Assembly (NCBI GenBank): GCA_945859605.1
Contig: OX243827.1
Coordinates: forward strand, 22,439,775-22,503,774
From: Lumbricus rubellus
Taxonomy: Eukaryota; Annelida; Clitellata; Crassiclitellata; Lumbricidae
DNA: 64,000 bases
Direction of reading: 5' to 3'
Shown here: positions 44,387 through 54,797 of the stretch, one piece after another
How positions within the stretch are numbered: the first letter of the stretch is position 1
Layout of the letters: the number at the start of each line of letters is the position of its first letter
Program-made: the position numbers and the translations under genes
The notes under the pieces: generated by a model
The model's database searches: none
Seen by the model: only the letters and a program-made list of their open reading frames with translations
Told to the model about the DNA's origin: nothing

Positions 44387-46984
44387 ATGGCCGCAGAATA
44401 TTCGAAGTGGGTTAAGGTTGGATCAGATCTTGGTTATGAAGGGCAAGAACTTAGAGAGTTTGTCAGTGAGAGGCAAGCAGAAAATAAGGCCTTGAAACAA
44501 GCAGAATTACTAGCTGATTACGAGAAAGAAAAGTTAATTTCCGAACGCGAACGAGAACGAAGACAGGAAGAAATAGCTGAAAGGATACGTAATGAACAAC
44601 GAGAAGACAAAAGGATTTCTGAAGAACGAGAGGAGAAGAGGATTTCTGGAGAACGAGAACGAGAGGAGAAGAGGATTTCTGAAGAACGAGAACGAGAAGC
44701 CAATCTGAAACGGATTGAACTAGACAATCAGAAAGTGATTAAACTCAAAGAACTTGAAATAAGAATGGAACAAGATAGGCGACAAGGCGATAGGAACGAT
44801 CGGATTGGAAATGGTTATAATACGGAGATCAATGGACAGAGTAATAATGCTAAAAATGTGAAGATGCCTGTATTTAGGGAAGATAGAGATTGTCTCGATG
44901 CCTATCTATTACGGTTTGAGAGAACTTGCATGGCATATGAGGTTCCAGAGAGAATGTGGGCATTAACCCTAGTAAAATCCTTAGACGGAAAAGCATTGCA
45001 AGTTTTTGAGAGGCTTGAAGTGGAACAAGCACAAGACTACAAGAAATTGAAGGAAGAGCTGTTGAAACGATTCCAGCTGACAGAAAATGGTTACAGAAAG
45101 AAGTTTCGATCGTCTAAGCGCGACACGGATGAAACCGTGATTCAGTATGTTGAAAGGTTGAGAAGGTATCTGAGGCAATGGTTGGCAATGGCGGGATTCA
45201 AAAATGACTACAAAGGACTGGAAACACTGGTGTTGCGTGACCAGTTTTTAGTGACTTGTGATGACGAAATGAGGTGTTTTCTCAAAGAGAAGGGGAAGTT
45301 AGAATTAGAAACACTGCTGGAACAAGCACAGAATTATGTTGAAGCTAGAGAAATCAGCGAGAAGTGGTCACCCAGTCACAAGAAAAGAGACACTGAACCT
45401 GAAGGTCGATCTAGAGAGTTTGCAAGAAATAGGTCTGATGGTGAAAGTCGAAGTAGTAGTCTTGGACGGAACAGAGTCAAGGAACAAGACAGTTACAAGG
45501 ATAAGGGTCGGTTCAATAATGAATGGGATTTTAGGAACAGTAAACGGAGTGAAGCTGGTGGAGAAAATCGAAGAGGAGGTTGCTTTAAGTGTGGATATTC
45601 TTTTCACTATTCAGCCAAATGCGATAAAATTGGACAGGGCGCAAGGTCACATACTGTCGCCACCATGCAATGTGTTGAAGATAGAGGAGAGGAAGATGTG
45701 GAACATGAAGTCACCATATCTTGCTTTGTAGCGGAAGGAGAGGAAGGTCTGAGTGCCTATACGAATTCAGTGTTAGTAAACGGGAAAAAGGTGAACGCAT
45801 TACATGATTCAGGCGCCACATGTGTTGCTATCAGGAAAGGTTTGGAGAAACCTTACCAATATACCGGACGCAAAATGGTTTGCAGATTTGCTAATGGAAC
45901 CAAGGAAAAATATCCAACCGCTCTAATTGACATTAAGAGTGAAGAATTTGAAGGGAAAGCAGAGGCTTTAGTGATAGAGAACTTGGTCAAGGAACTAATA
46001 ATAAATCCAGGTTTATACGAGAGGAAACCGATAAGAATTGAGTATATAAATAAATCCAGGGTCAAGGACGTTGGAGTGAACACCTATGAGAGTGATGTCA
46101 CGAGGGGCGGAGCTAGCAAGGAGTTAGCTATTGATGACGTCAGGAGGACGGACAAGAAAAGAGTAACCTTCGAGGGAATACATCCGCTGGTAGACAACCG
46201 CGATGTTATTGAGAATAAAAATGGCTATGCTAAGAATAGATATAAAGTGATCGAAAATCCGGTGGGAAGGAAATTAACGGGTGACTGCATGAGGCGAAAG
46301 TATGATCCAAGAGTTCAGCGAGTCGAGGAAGATGGCGGATCGAAACGAAGTGTCGTCAAGAGAAACAATAATACAGTGAAGACGGATAATACAAAGCGAC
46401 GCTTTGGTGAGTTCAGTTTCAAAAATACACAGGTGAATAAGAGTTTTCAAGGAAAGGCAAGGTGTAAGGCAGTTAATTGGAATTGGCGTGAACCGCGGTG
46501 TAAGAATTATGGACAGCGTAAGGCGGAATCAGTTGAAGCCAGAGGTAGTCATTGTGACAGGAGAGACTGGGAAAATAAAAGGACAGATTATGTAACCCGA
46601 GTATTCAACAGGAAAGACGCAGGCCAGGGTAGATCATGGGAGATGAGGAAATGGAAACAGTCAGACAGAATGCAGAGAGAGTTCTGGGAAGATAAGTGCA
46701 GAGGAAGTTATGGAAATGGAAACTGGGGTGCAGGAAATGATGTGAACAAGAAGGAAAATTGGTCATGGAATGACAGAGGATGGTCATACCCTAACAATAA
46801 AGTGGATAAGTGGAGAAGTGGCAGAGACTACAGTGAAGAAGTTGAAACATTAGAAGGTGTTAAGTGGAATTCTTATGGAGATACAGATGCACGGAGTTTT
46901 GGAAAGAAGCACATGGGTGAACTAGAAACACAAAAGGGCATGACGTTGGAATTTATACAAGAAGGTGAAGAGAGATACATGTAG
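44387..46984 (+). CDS. Gag-protease polyprotein of the LTR retrotransposon (865 aa)
   Basis: I take the ATG at 44387 (MAAEYSKW). Residues about 25-135 are a charged Glu/Arg coiled coil. About 160-330 is a retrotransposon gag (SCAN-like) domain, with FREDRDCLDAYLLRFE, WALTLVKSLDGKALQVFERL and LLKRFQLTENGYRKKF. About 399-412 is a CX2CX4HX4C zinc knuckle (CFKCGYSFHYSAKC). About 468-485 is an aspartic protease core with VNALHDSGAT. After about 555 the frame continues some 300 residues in a Trp/Arg/Asn/Gly-rich tail with no motif I recognise. It is uninterrupted and ends at TAG 46982-46984. It makes the particle and maturation enzyme only. Confidence 0.9.
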   Translation: MAAEYSKWVKVGSDLGYEGQELREFVSERQAENKALKQAELLADYEKEKLISERERERRQEEIAERIRNEQREDKRISEEREEKRISGEREREEKRISEEREREANLKRIELDNQKVIKLKELEIRMEQDRRQGDRNDRIGNGYNTEINGQSNNAKNVKMPVFREDRDCLDAYLLRFERTCMAYEVPERMWALTLVKSLDGKALQVFERLEVEQAQDYKKLKEELLKRFQLTENGYRKKFRSSKRDTDETVIQYVERLRRYLRQWLAMAGFKNDYKGLETLVLRDQFLVTCDDEMRCFLKEKGKLELETLLEQAQNYVEAREISEKWSPSHKKRDTEPEGRSREFARNRSDGESRSSSLGRNRVKEQDSYKDKGRFNNEWDFRNSKRSEAGGENRRGGCFKCGYSFHYSAKCDKIGQGARSHTVATMQCVEDRGEEDVEHEVTISCFVAEGEEGLSAYTNSVLVNGKKVNALHDSGATCVAIRKGLEKPYQYTGRKMVCRFANGTKEKYPTALIDIKSEEFEGKAEALVIENLVKELIINPGLYERKPIRIEYINKSRVKDVGVNTYESDVTRGGASKELAIDDVRRTDKKRVTFEGIHPLVDNRDVIENKNGYAKNRYKVIENPVGRKLTGDCMRRKYDPRVQRVEEDGGSKRSVVKRNNNTVKTDNTKRRFGEFSFKNTQVNKSFQGKARCKAVNWNWREPRCKNYGQRKAESVEARGSHCDRRDWENKRTDYVTRVFNRKDAGQGRSWEMRKWKQSDRMQREFWEDKCRGSYGNGNWGAGNDVNKKENWSWNDRGWSYPNNKVDKWRSGRDYSEEVETLEGVKWNSYGDTDARSFGKKHMGELETQKGMTLEFIQEGEERYM

Positions 46985-47410
46985 CATGTCAGACATGAAC
47001 AGGTTAGACTGTCATTACATGAGGAGAAGTGATGCAAATAGAAATTTACAGTAGCTTGTGGAGAATACTTAATTAAGGAATAAATGTAAATAGAATTAGG
47101 TAAGATTAATTAGAATACAGTGTCTGAGTGTGATGTTAAGATAAGCCACTTCTATAGATAAATAGGAAAACAGTTAAGCAGTGAGAAATAGTTAAATAAG
47201 AAGAAATAATATGTCAATTGAGCAAAATACGAGATATTAAAAGTACCAAGGTAGGTGGCAAGTTACTATTGTTGCTACATGGATGGAATAACCAGATGGA
47301 TAAATTCCGTGCGTTAAGATGGTGACATATATACATAATAAGTAAACTTTAAGTTAATTATAAGAGAGTTAGGATAGCGAGGTTGACATTGGAACCCAAG
47401 GAGTGTCAAA
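46985..47410 (+). other. Non-coding gap where pol is missing
   Basis: This is A-rich sequence with stops in all frames, lying between the gag-protease stop and the RNase H frame. In a full-length element a reverse transcriptase should be encoded here or nearby. No YxDD or LPQG motif is seen. Confidence 0.7.
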
Positions 47411-47416
47411 TTTGAT

Positions 47417-47926
47417 GTGAGACCAGTAACAGAGTTGACAAGAAAGAATGCAAAGATCACAATAGAATGGAATGAGGAATTAGAAAGGTCATTCCAGAAT
47501 TTAAAGAACGCTCTGTCGGAAGCACCGATATTGAAGCTACCCGAGATTGGCATGGAATTCATTTTGAGAACGGATGCATCTAATACGGCGATGGGATGTG
47601 TGCTGATGCAGAATCATGAGGGAACTATGCATCCAGTGGCTTATGCAAGTAAGAAGTTTAGTGAGAGCGAAAGGAACTATTCGGTGAAGGAAAGAGAGTG
47701 CCTAGCGATGGTTTGGGGGATTCAAAAGTTCAACCGTTACTTGTATGGACAGGAATTTGTTGTAGAGACTGACCACTTAGGACTGCAATATTTAAAGACT
47801 GGTAGCATAAGAAATGCTAGAGTAATGCGCTGGTACCTAGTGCTTCAGAATTACAGCTTTAGAGTTAGATACCTCAAAGGTAGTGACAATGTAGTGGCTG
47901 ATTATTTAAGCCGAGGATTAGAGTAA
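47417..47926 (+). CDS. RT connection and RNase H domain fragment of the LTR element
   Basis: The frame starts inside the connection (RPVTELTRKNA, W, LKNALSEAPILKLP). It continues with a complete-looking Ty3/gypsy RNase H. The acidic residues are in RTDASNTAMG, KERECLAM, ETDHLGLQYL and GSDNVVADYLSR. The stop follows at once (GLE, then TAA at 47924-47926) and no integrase follows before the 3' LTR. An ATG-led frame exists (shadowing the earlier GTGAGA), but expression as a separate protein is doubtful. It is probably a relic of an internal deletion. Confidence 0.88.
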   Translation: MRPVTELTRKNAKITIEWNEELERSFQNLKNALSEAPILKLPEIGMEFILRTDASNTAMGCVLMQNHEGTMHPVAYASKKFSESERNYSVKERECLAMVWGIQKFNRYLYGQEFVVETDHLGLQYLKTGSIRNARVMRWYLVLQNYSFRVRYLKGSDNVVADYLSRGLE

Positions 47927-48175
47927 GTAGAATAAGAAATATTAATAAGTGAATCAGTGTAAATGTAATGTAATTTAAAAGTATAGATAAGGTAAAGGTG
48001 ATACAATTTGAAATATCATAATAGATGTTAAATGTTGATGTGGATTAGAATGTTGCATAATTGCGTAGCTATAGATAGTGTAAATATTAGTATAGATGGC
48101 TAAGTAATAGTAATATTATAAGAAGTATGGGTAGTTATGATAAGGATATTGAAAGGAAAATTTGAAGCAAATTTT

Positions 48176-48192
48176 AGTTTGTGGGGGATTGT
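48176..48192 (+). other. Polypurine tract
   Basis: AGTTTGTGGGGGATTGT lies directly before the 3' LTR. The GTGGGGG core is the likely plus-strand primer. Confidence 0.6.
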
Positions 48193-49356
48193 TGTAACGA
48201 TATCCTTGGTCCCACCCATACGTTCTTACTTTGATATATATATTGTTGATTAGTAATTACATGTGTTAAGTTAGGGAGAGGCCTTAGTTAATGAATAGCT
48301 TATAATTCAATCGAGAATTATTACATTGTTCTGTTTAATTAATCAACCAGTGCTATAACCAGTGCTTAGGGGCAAAATATATTAAATTAGTGGAAAGCAT
48401 TGCGGAATATTACAACGATCGGCGATCGGCGTTGGTTACATATGGAAAGCTGGGATCAGAGTCGTCTGCTGCGCATGCGTACGAGAGGGGCTGGATCGGA
48501 AGGAGAGACGAGAAGGAATGGCCGTCTAAGGAGGATTGTTGGTGGTTGATTGGCGATGAGTATTCGCTAGATGTTGTTAGACGATTTCGTGACATTTGTT
48601 TGATCGGATATTAAAGCAACGGAGCCGGTAGTTTAGTGTCCTAAAGTATGGACAAGAAATCTGGAAGTTCGTAAAACGTGAGAGATTGTAATAGCGGATT
48701 ACTAACAAGTAATTGACGTTGAAATTCTACCTTCATTGGATTTCGTAGAACTCCGGCGTTACTTCTCGCAACATTGAGAAGTGACAGTGAAACTATAAAA
48801 GATATATCGATCGGTAATTGAACGGTAAATACGAAAAGGAACAAATAGTCTTCAATTCGTAGACAGCTACATCGAAGAATAATTACCTACGAGCAGAAAA
48901 ACACGGTGAAGCGCATCGACGATGAAACTGAAAAGAGTCATCTACAACCATTGGTAACGGCGCTTGGAAAAAAGACGAGAAGCATTGGCCGTATCGATCT
49001 ACAGCTTCAGCCAAGAACATACAACGCGGGAGGGTAATTATAATAGGAATAATCCTCAAAATTATTTTATTCAGCACTGGTTTAAGTAAATAAGTTGACT
49101 TGTATTTAAACTGACATTTCCACGACCCTAGACATAGAATTCATTAACTATATATGTTGATATATTAATATTCATGATTCAAATATTATTTTTATATAAA
49201 ACATTGTCTTGTTGATTGGCTGACATTTAGAGCATTGACCCACATTGCGACAAATTACCAGATAGTATGCAAATTGGTAACCTGATTTCAGATTCGAAAT
49301 CTGGGAATAGTTTCCATTAATTAGCGAGCCATAGTGTGGTATCTATTCTCGTTACA
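48193..49356 (+). repeat. 3' LTR
   Basis: It has the same length as the 5' LTR, with substitutions seen near 48294, 48376, 48423, 48969 and 49126. Confidence 0.95.
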
Positions 49357-51290
49357 CTGACATAACTCACATCTATATGGTTTCTCTCCAGTATGTGTTC
49401 TCGTGTGTTCTTTCAGATGACCACCATGAGTAAATAATTTCTGACATAACTGACATTTGTATGGTTTCTCCCCAGTATGCGTTCTCATGTGTTTTTTCAT
49501 ACCACCAGCTTCAGTAAATGATTTCTGACATAACTGACATTTGTATGGTTTCTCTCCAGTATGGGTTCTCATGTGTTTTTTCATACCACCAGCTTCAATA
49601 AATAATTTCTGACATAACTGACATTTGTATGGTTTCTCCCCAGTATGGATCTCGTGTGTTTTTTCATACCACTAGCTTCAGTAAATAATTTATGACATAA
49701 CTGACATTTGTATGGTTTCTCTCCAGTATGCGTTCTCATGTGTTTTTTCATACCACCAGCTTCAGCAAATAATTTCTCACATAACTGACATTTGTATCGT
49801 TTCTCTCCAGTATGGGTTCTCATGTGTTTTTTCATACCACCAGCTTCAGCAAATGATTTCTGACATAAATGACATTTGTATCGTTTCTCTCCAGTATGGG
49901 TTCTCATGTGTTTTTTTATACCACCAACTTCAGTAAATGATTTCTGACATAATTGACATTTGTATGGTTTCTCACCAGTATGGATTCTCATGTGTTTTTT
50001 CAAAGTATCATTATGAGTGAATGATATCCGACATAACTGACATTTGTACAATTTCTCTCCAGTATGAGTTTTGGCATGTTTCTTTAAAGCACCACAATGA
50101 GCAAACAATTTCTGGCATAACTGGCATTTGTATGGTCTCTCTCCAGTATGGGTTCTCCTGTGTCCTTTAAGATGACCAGCTTCAGTAAATGATTTCTGAC
50201 ATATTTGACAATTGTAGGGTTTCTCTCCAGTATGGGTCCTCGTGTGGCTTCTCAGAGCATCATCACGAGTGAATGATTTATGGCATAACTTACACTGGTA
50301 TGGTTTTTCACCTGAATGGCATCTCACATGTTTTTTCAGACCACCACCTTGAGTAAATGATTTCAGGCATAATTTACATTTGTATGGCTTATCACCAGTA
50401 TGGATTCTCATGTGTCCTTTTAGATGACCACCTTGAGTGAATGATTTCTGACATAACTGACATTTGTATGGCTTCTCCCCAGTATGGGTTCTCATGTGTC
50501 CTTTCAGACCACCACCTTGAATAAATGATTTATGACATAGCTGACATATGTATGGTTTCTCCCCTGTATGGGTTCTCATGTGTCCTTTCAGACCACCACC
50601 TTGAATAAATGATTTATGACATAGCTGACATTTGTATGGTTTCTCTCCAGTATGGGTTCTCATGTGATTTTTCAGACCACTAGCTTCAGTAAATAATTTA
50701 TCACAAAAGCATTTGTATAGTTTCTCTCCAGTATGGGTTCTCGTGTGTTTTGTTAGACCACCAGCTTCAGTAAATGATTTCTGACATAACTGACATGTGT
50801 ATGGCTTCTCCCCAGTATGCGTTCTCATGTGTCCCTTTAGACCACCATATTGAGTAAATGATTTATGGCATAACTGACATCTGAGTGGTTTCTCTCCAGT
50901 ATGGGTTCTCAAGTGTTTTTTCAGACCACCAGCATCATATGATTTCTGACATAATTGACATTTGCATGATTTCTCCCTGGCAGTATGCATTTTCATGTGT
51001 TTTTTCAGACCACCACTTTGAGTAAATGATTTATGACATAGCTGACATTTGTATGGTTTCTCTCCTGTATGGGTTCTCATGTGTTTTTTCAGACCACCAG
51101 CTTCAGTAAACGACTTCTGACATAATTGACATGTGTATGGCTTCTCCCCAGTATGCATTCTCATGTGTTCATTCAGATCACCACCTTGAGTAAATGATTT
51201 ATGACATAACTGACATGGTATGGTTTTTCTCAAGTATGGGTTCTCACATTTTTCAGACCACCGGCATCAGTAAATGATTTCTGATGTAAG
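49357..51290 (-). pseudogene. C2H2 zinc-finger unit D, 5' part (about 22 fingers)
   Basis: The main frame 51233-49581 holds 19 fingers, many with EAGGLKKH or QGGGLKGH helices unlike A-C. Finger 7 has lost a residue between its cysteines (KCFCDKLF), finger 4 lacks the Phe spacing (KSYDAGG), and a one-base loss in the linker near 49648 shifts the frame. Three further fingers follow (49584-49360) before the LTR element interrupts the next at RCELCQ. Upstream, one more finger (about 51235-51290) is out of frame. The gene is broken by insertion and frameshift. Before that it would have encoded some 26 fingers. Confidence 0.85.
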
Positions 51291-51349
51291 TGAAATTGGT
51301 ATGGTTTTCTCCTGAGCATATGATTTATGATGCAAATGATGTCAATGCA

Positions 51350-52445
51350 GTTATTCATCAAAAACTGGTTCTTATGTGGCTTTTTAATCACCAGAATGTG
51401 CAATAACTTTTTGGATTTATTATTACATTTATTCAGCTTGAATAATATCCTTTTGAGAGAAGATGTATTTGCAGAGACTATCTGCTTTGGTTTATGAGTA
51501 ATTTGCAGTAAAATATGAAATTGCCCAGAGAGAAGCAATTAACCATGGATCAAAAATAATATGGAAGTCACAAATTTTGCAAGACCAGACTCTTTGTTCT
51601 CCTTGAGTAGCGTTGTTAACTGACCCTAGTATTGCCTTTGATGAAGATCATTAGATGTAAGTTTTCTCAAATGATCACACTGAGACTTCCATCATAAAGA
51701 TTTTTGTCTTCATGCAGACGTTGTTAAAATAACTTCATGCATCTATCAAGATAAAGAACAGCAACACATCAGTATGAGATTGTTTTATGGCATAAAGAAT
51801 TATTTCATCATTGTTCAAACTGGCAGCATTTAGACCTATCTCTTTTACAAAGGCCATATTAACTTCTATTTCCATATGAATTAAAAGCTGATGCACGCAT
51901 TACTTGCAGGAAGAGTTTCAGTATTTAAATTTCCAATTATGGCCATAAATGGATTCCTGGTAAAATGGTAGTTTATATTTGTAAATTACCTTAATGTCTT
52001 GAATATTGTACCTAATGTTGGTAATTAGGTGAACGTGTAGTTTAGCGTAATTAATTATTTTCACGCTTTTAACGACACAAAAATCGCCGTAAATTATTCC
52101 TACTGACTTGCAATGGTCTAACTCCTCTAACAGCACCCTCAAAATTTCGTAAGAATACGAATATTGACAGAAAATATGTTTTTAAAATGTCACATTTCCC
52201 ATGCGAAATCGCCGTTCGAATCGCCATTGAATCACAACATCTGACCGGAAGTTGGGGACGCGCCCAAACCATCGACGTATATGCGACTATAAATAACGTG
52301 TACGTCAACATTTCGGTTCTAAGTTGAAAATGAGAAATAGTCCGGGATGTTAGCGTAACATTTTGCATTTTGGTGCTACAAGCAAAAAATTGATATTTTT
52401 GAGTTCAGGAAGAAATTCTAAGAAAAATGTGATATAGTGCCAGTC
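51350..52445 (-). other. 5' flank of unit D
   Basis: 51350-51770 is a diverged copy of the shared 5' block. 52032-52444 carries segments repeated in inverted orientation at 56153-57161. An open frame (52368-52069, minus) shows no known domain. Confidence 0.5.
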
Positions 52446-52479
52446 GGAAAAACGTGGAAAAAATTTCCAATTTTTTCCA

Positions 52480-53215
52480 GTTTTTTCCCACTAGATGTAT
52501 TCCAGGAGTATTAGCTCAAAATGCTGAAATTGCTCGTAATAAGTTGAAATTTTCAGGATAGGTGTAGAAATATGAGGGGAATAACATGTCAAAAGTCCAA
52601 AACGATTCCCCTAGAACTTTTTCTCAAAAGCAAGATGGCGTCCAAAATGGCCGTCATTTTCCAAAATCATTGATTATGACCTGGAAATAGCTCGTACGAA
52701 TCTGAATTTTTCAGGGAAGGTGCAGGAATATGAGTGGAATATTATCCCAAAAGTGCCAAAAGATCCCTCTGCAGCTCTGACCAAAAACCAAGATGGCGTC
52801 CAAAATGGCCGTCATTTTCCAGTATGTTGATTATGACCTGGAAATAGCTCGTATGAATCTGAATTTTTCAGGGAAGGTGCAGGAATATGAGTGGAATATT
52901 ATCCCAAAAGTGCCAAAAGATCCCTTTCCAAAAACCAAGATGGCGTCCAAAATGGCCGTCATTTTCCAATATGTTGATTATGAATTGGAAATAGCTCGTA
53001 TGAATCTGCATTGTTCAGGGTAGGTGCAGGAATATGAGAGGAATAACATCCCAAAAGTGCAAAAGGATCCCTCTGGAGCTCTGTCTCAAAAACAAGATGG
53101 CGTCCAAAACGGCCGCCATTTTCCAAAGTGACATGGAAATAGCTCGTATGAATCTGAACTTTTCAGGGTAGGTGTAGGAATATCAGTGGAATAACATACC
53201 AAAAGACTCTGACAC
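52480..53215 (+). repeat. Tandem repeat of 147-158 bp, about five units (AAGATGGCGTCC)
   Basis: The landmark AAGATGGCGTCC recurs at 52632, 52790, 52937 and 53094. Each is followed by AAAATGGCCGTCATTTTCCA, a GGAAATAGCTCGTATGAATC block and a TTCAGGG.AGGTG block. The first unit, before 52632, is the most diverged. One 147-bp unit keeps a plus-strand frame open over two repeats, which I treat as chance. Confidence 0.92.
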
Positions 53216-53404
53216 ACGGTTATAAAAAAGGCTGTAATTGTAATAATATATTTACATATTTTATTTGTATTTCACATTACTTTATAAGACTACAATGTAA
53301 TTGTAATTCATGAACAGACTGAAGTAGGCCTACCGGTAAATGGACAGGAAATCAACACAAAGTAAATGTAGAAACACTATAGAGTCTCTTAGGCTTACAG
53401 TTGA

Positions 53405-53829
53405 CATTGCTGTTCACTATCACCTTTTATGACAGCATATTATAGCTGTTCATGAGCTTGATCAATTGCAATAGCGGAAAATCTATGGTTGTTTTTTTTA
53501 AATTGTAAATCTGCCATGTTGAAACTCAGATGCTGTTTCTGGGTGACTGCTAGAAATTGTTAACATGTTATGCAGATGAACTGTTACCCATCTCGCATAA
53601 TGCGTATGGTCCAAAGCAAAAAACCAAGGCACAACATCTTTCACTGCCTCCACAAACATTAAGAAATATCCCTGCCTAATTGTCAGATTGAACAAATCGA
53701 AAAAGCAATAATTCAAGTGTTGAGGCTCTATTCCAGTTTTCGAGCTGGTCTTCAAACACCAATTATCAAAGCTTTGGATCTGTGATATGTCATCAATTGA
53801 AAGCAAATAGGCATGCCTCTGTAAGACTC
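53405..53829 (-). pseudogene. Fragment of an uncharacterised ALDHTHYARW-type gene
   Basis: After a plausible acceptor (GTCTTACAG, 53838-53830), the minus strand reads RHAYLLSIDDISQIQSFD, then DVVPWFFALDHTHYARWVTV, HLHNML and EFQHGRFTI. There a TAA intervenes, and the same frame resumes RFSAIAIDQAHEQL with another TAA. FALDHTHYARW followed by (V/M)xxDQAHEQ is a signature I recall from a multicopy invertebrate family of unknown function, often found with mobile DNA. Two stops and the lack of neighbouring exons make this copy dead or partial. Confidence 0.65.
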
Positions 53830-54214
53830 CAAGTTATATAAAGTTCATGCAGAAACTGAATGTGCATATCTTGTGCGCTTTACATGAGATGCATACATGA
53901 AAGATTCAGTTATGCCTGAAGGTGCATTGGTCAAACAAGAGTAAATGTGCTGCAAATGGCAAAGGAGACTCATTTAGCTGACTGTGCATGATAGAGGCTA
54001 GAGGAGATGTCAATGCATTCCAAACCACTGAAGTTTAGGCTTGGAAACTGAAATAATGATAATGCTATGCTATGCCATGAAATGAGGATCTAGCTGGTTC
54101 TAGCAGTAGATGAGCCTGGATTGTGATCAATGTTATCAGCAGCTGCAATAGTGAAAAGGTTACATCGAAGAACTGGTGGACAAACTAATTGTTCACCAAA
54201 CAAGAACACATTCA

Positions 54215-54780
54215 GGTAATCCCGAAGACTGCGTGCCTGTCAATACAGAGTATGGCCGCCCAATAAATCGCTAAAATAGAGTGCTGCCACATTAGCCTGG
54301 AAGTTTAAATTGACACGTAACTACTGCATATTTTCCCTCATTTATAAGTTGGTAATCCCAAAGACTGCATGCCCGTACTCTAAATAATATGGTTGTCGAC
54401 GATTCCACTAAAATAGAGCGCAGCCACCTATCGACTGCATCCCAACATGCAATACTAACGATATAGCTACGACAAAGCTACCGACTTAATATAAATAAAC
54501 CATTGAATGCCATGTGAAATAGAATCTAAATTAACCTATGCTATATGTTTATTTAAATCGTTGGCAACCATATTATTTTGAGTACGGGCATGCAGTCTTC
54601 GGGATTACCTATAAGTTTATTAACCTGACCGTTTTACTTAGATCTCGCGCTGATTACCTACTTACTGAGCGCATTGTATCCTGCGATTCGGCTGTATGTC
54701 GCAGCGCTCTATTTTAGCTAAGTCGTTGTCAACCATATTGTTCTGTATGTATACAGGTACGCAGTCTTCGGGTTTACCCA
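54215..54780. repeat. Nested inverted repeat (GAAGACTGC...GCAGTCTTC)
   Basis: Two segments on the left (54217-54290 and 54352-54427), each GGTAATCCC.AAGACTGC followed later by CTAAAATAGAG, are matched by two in the opposite direction (54563-54609 and 54702-54779). The whole could fold into a branched hairpin. No coding sequence and no clear target duplication. Confidence 0.75.
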
Positions 54781-54797
54781 CTTTCACTTAAAACATC

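Larger units (their letters stand above)
42921..49356 (+). mobile_element. Ty3/gypsy-type LTR retrotransposon, 6436 bp, TSD CTGAC
   Basis: Two 1164-bp LTRs (42921-44084, 48193-49356) begin TGTAAC and end GTTACA. The host 5-bp CTGAC is repeated at 42916-42920 and 49357-49361. The LTRs differ at about five positions by eye and have no net length difference, which implies recent insertion. The internal region holds a primer site, gag-protease and RNase H on the plus strand. A reverse transcriptase core and an integrase are not found, so it should need helper enzymes. Confidence 0.95.

Noticed and set aside
52793..53023. Plus-strand protein with two MASKMAVIFQ repeats
   Set aside because: Only the one 147-bp unit keeps frame. 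Neighbouring units of 157-158 bp break it.
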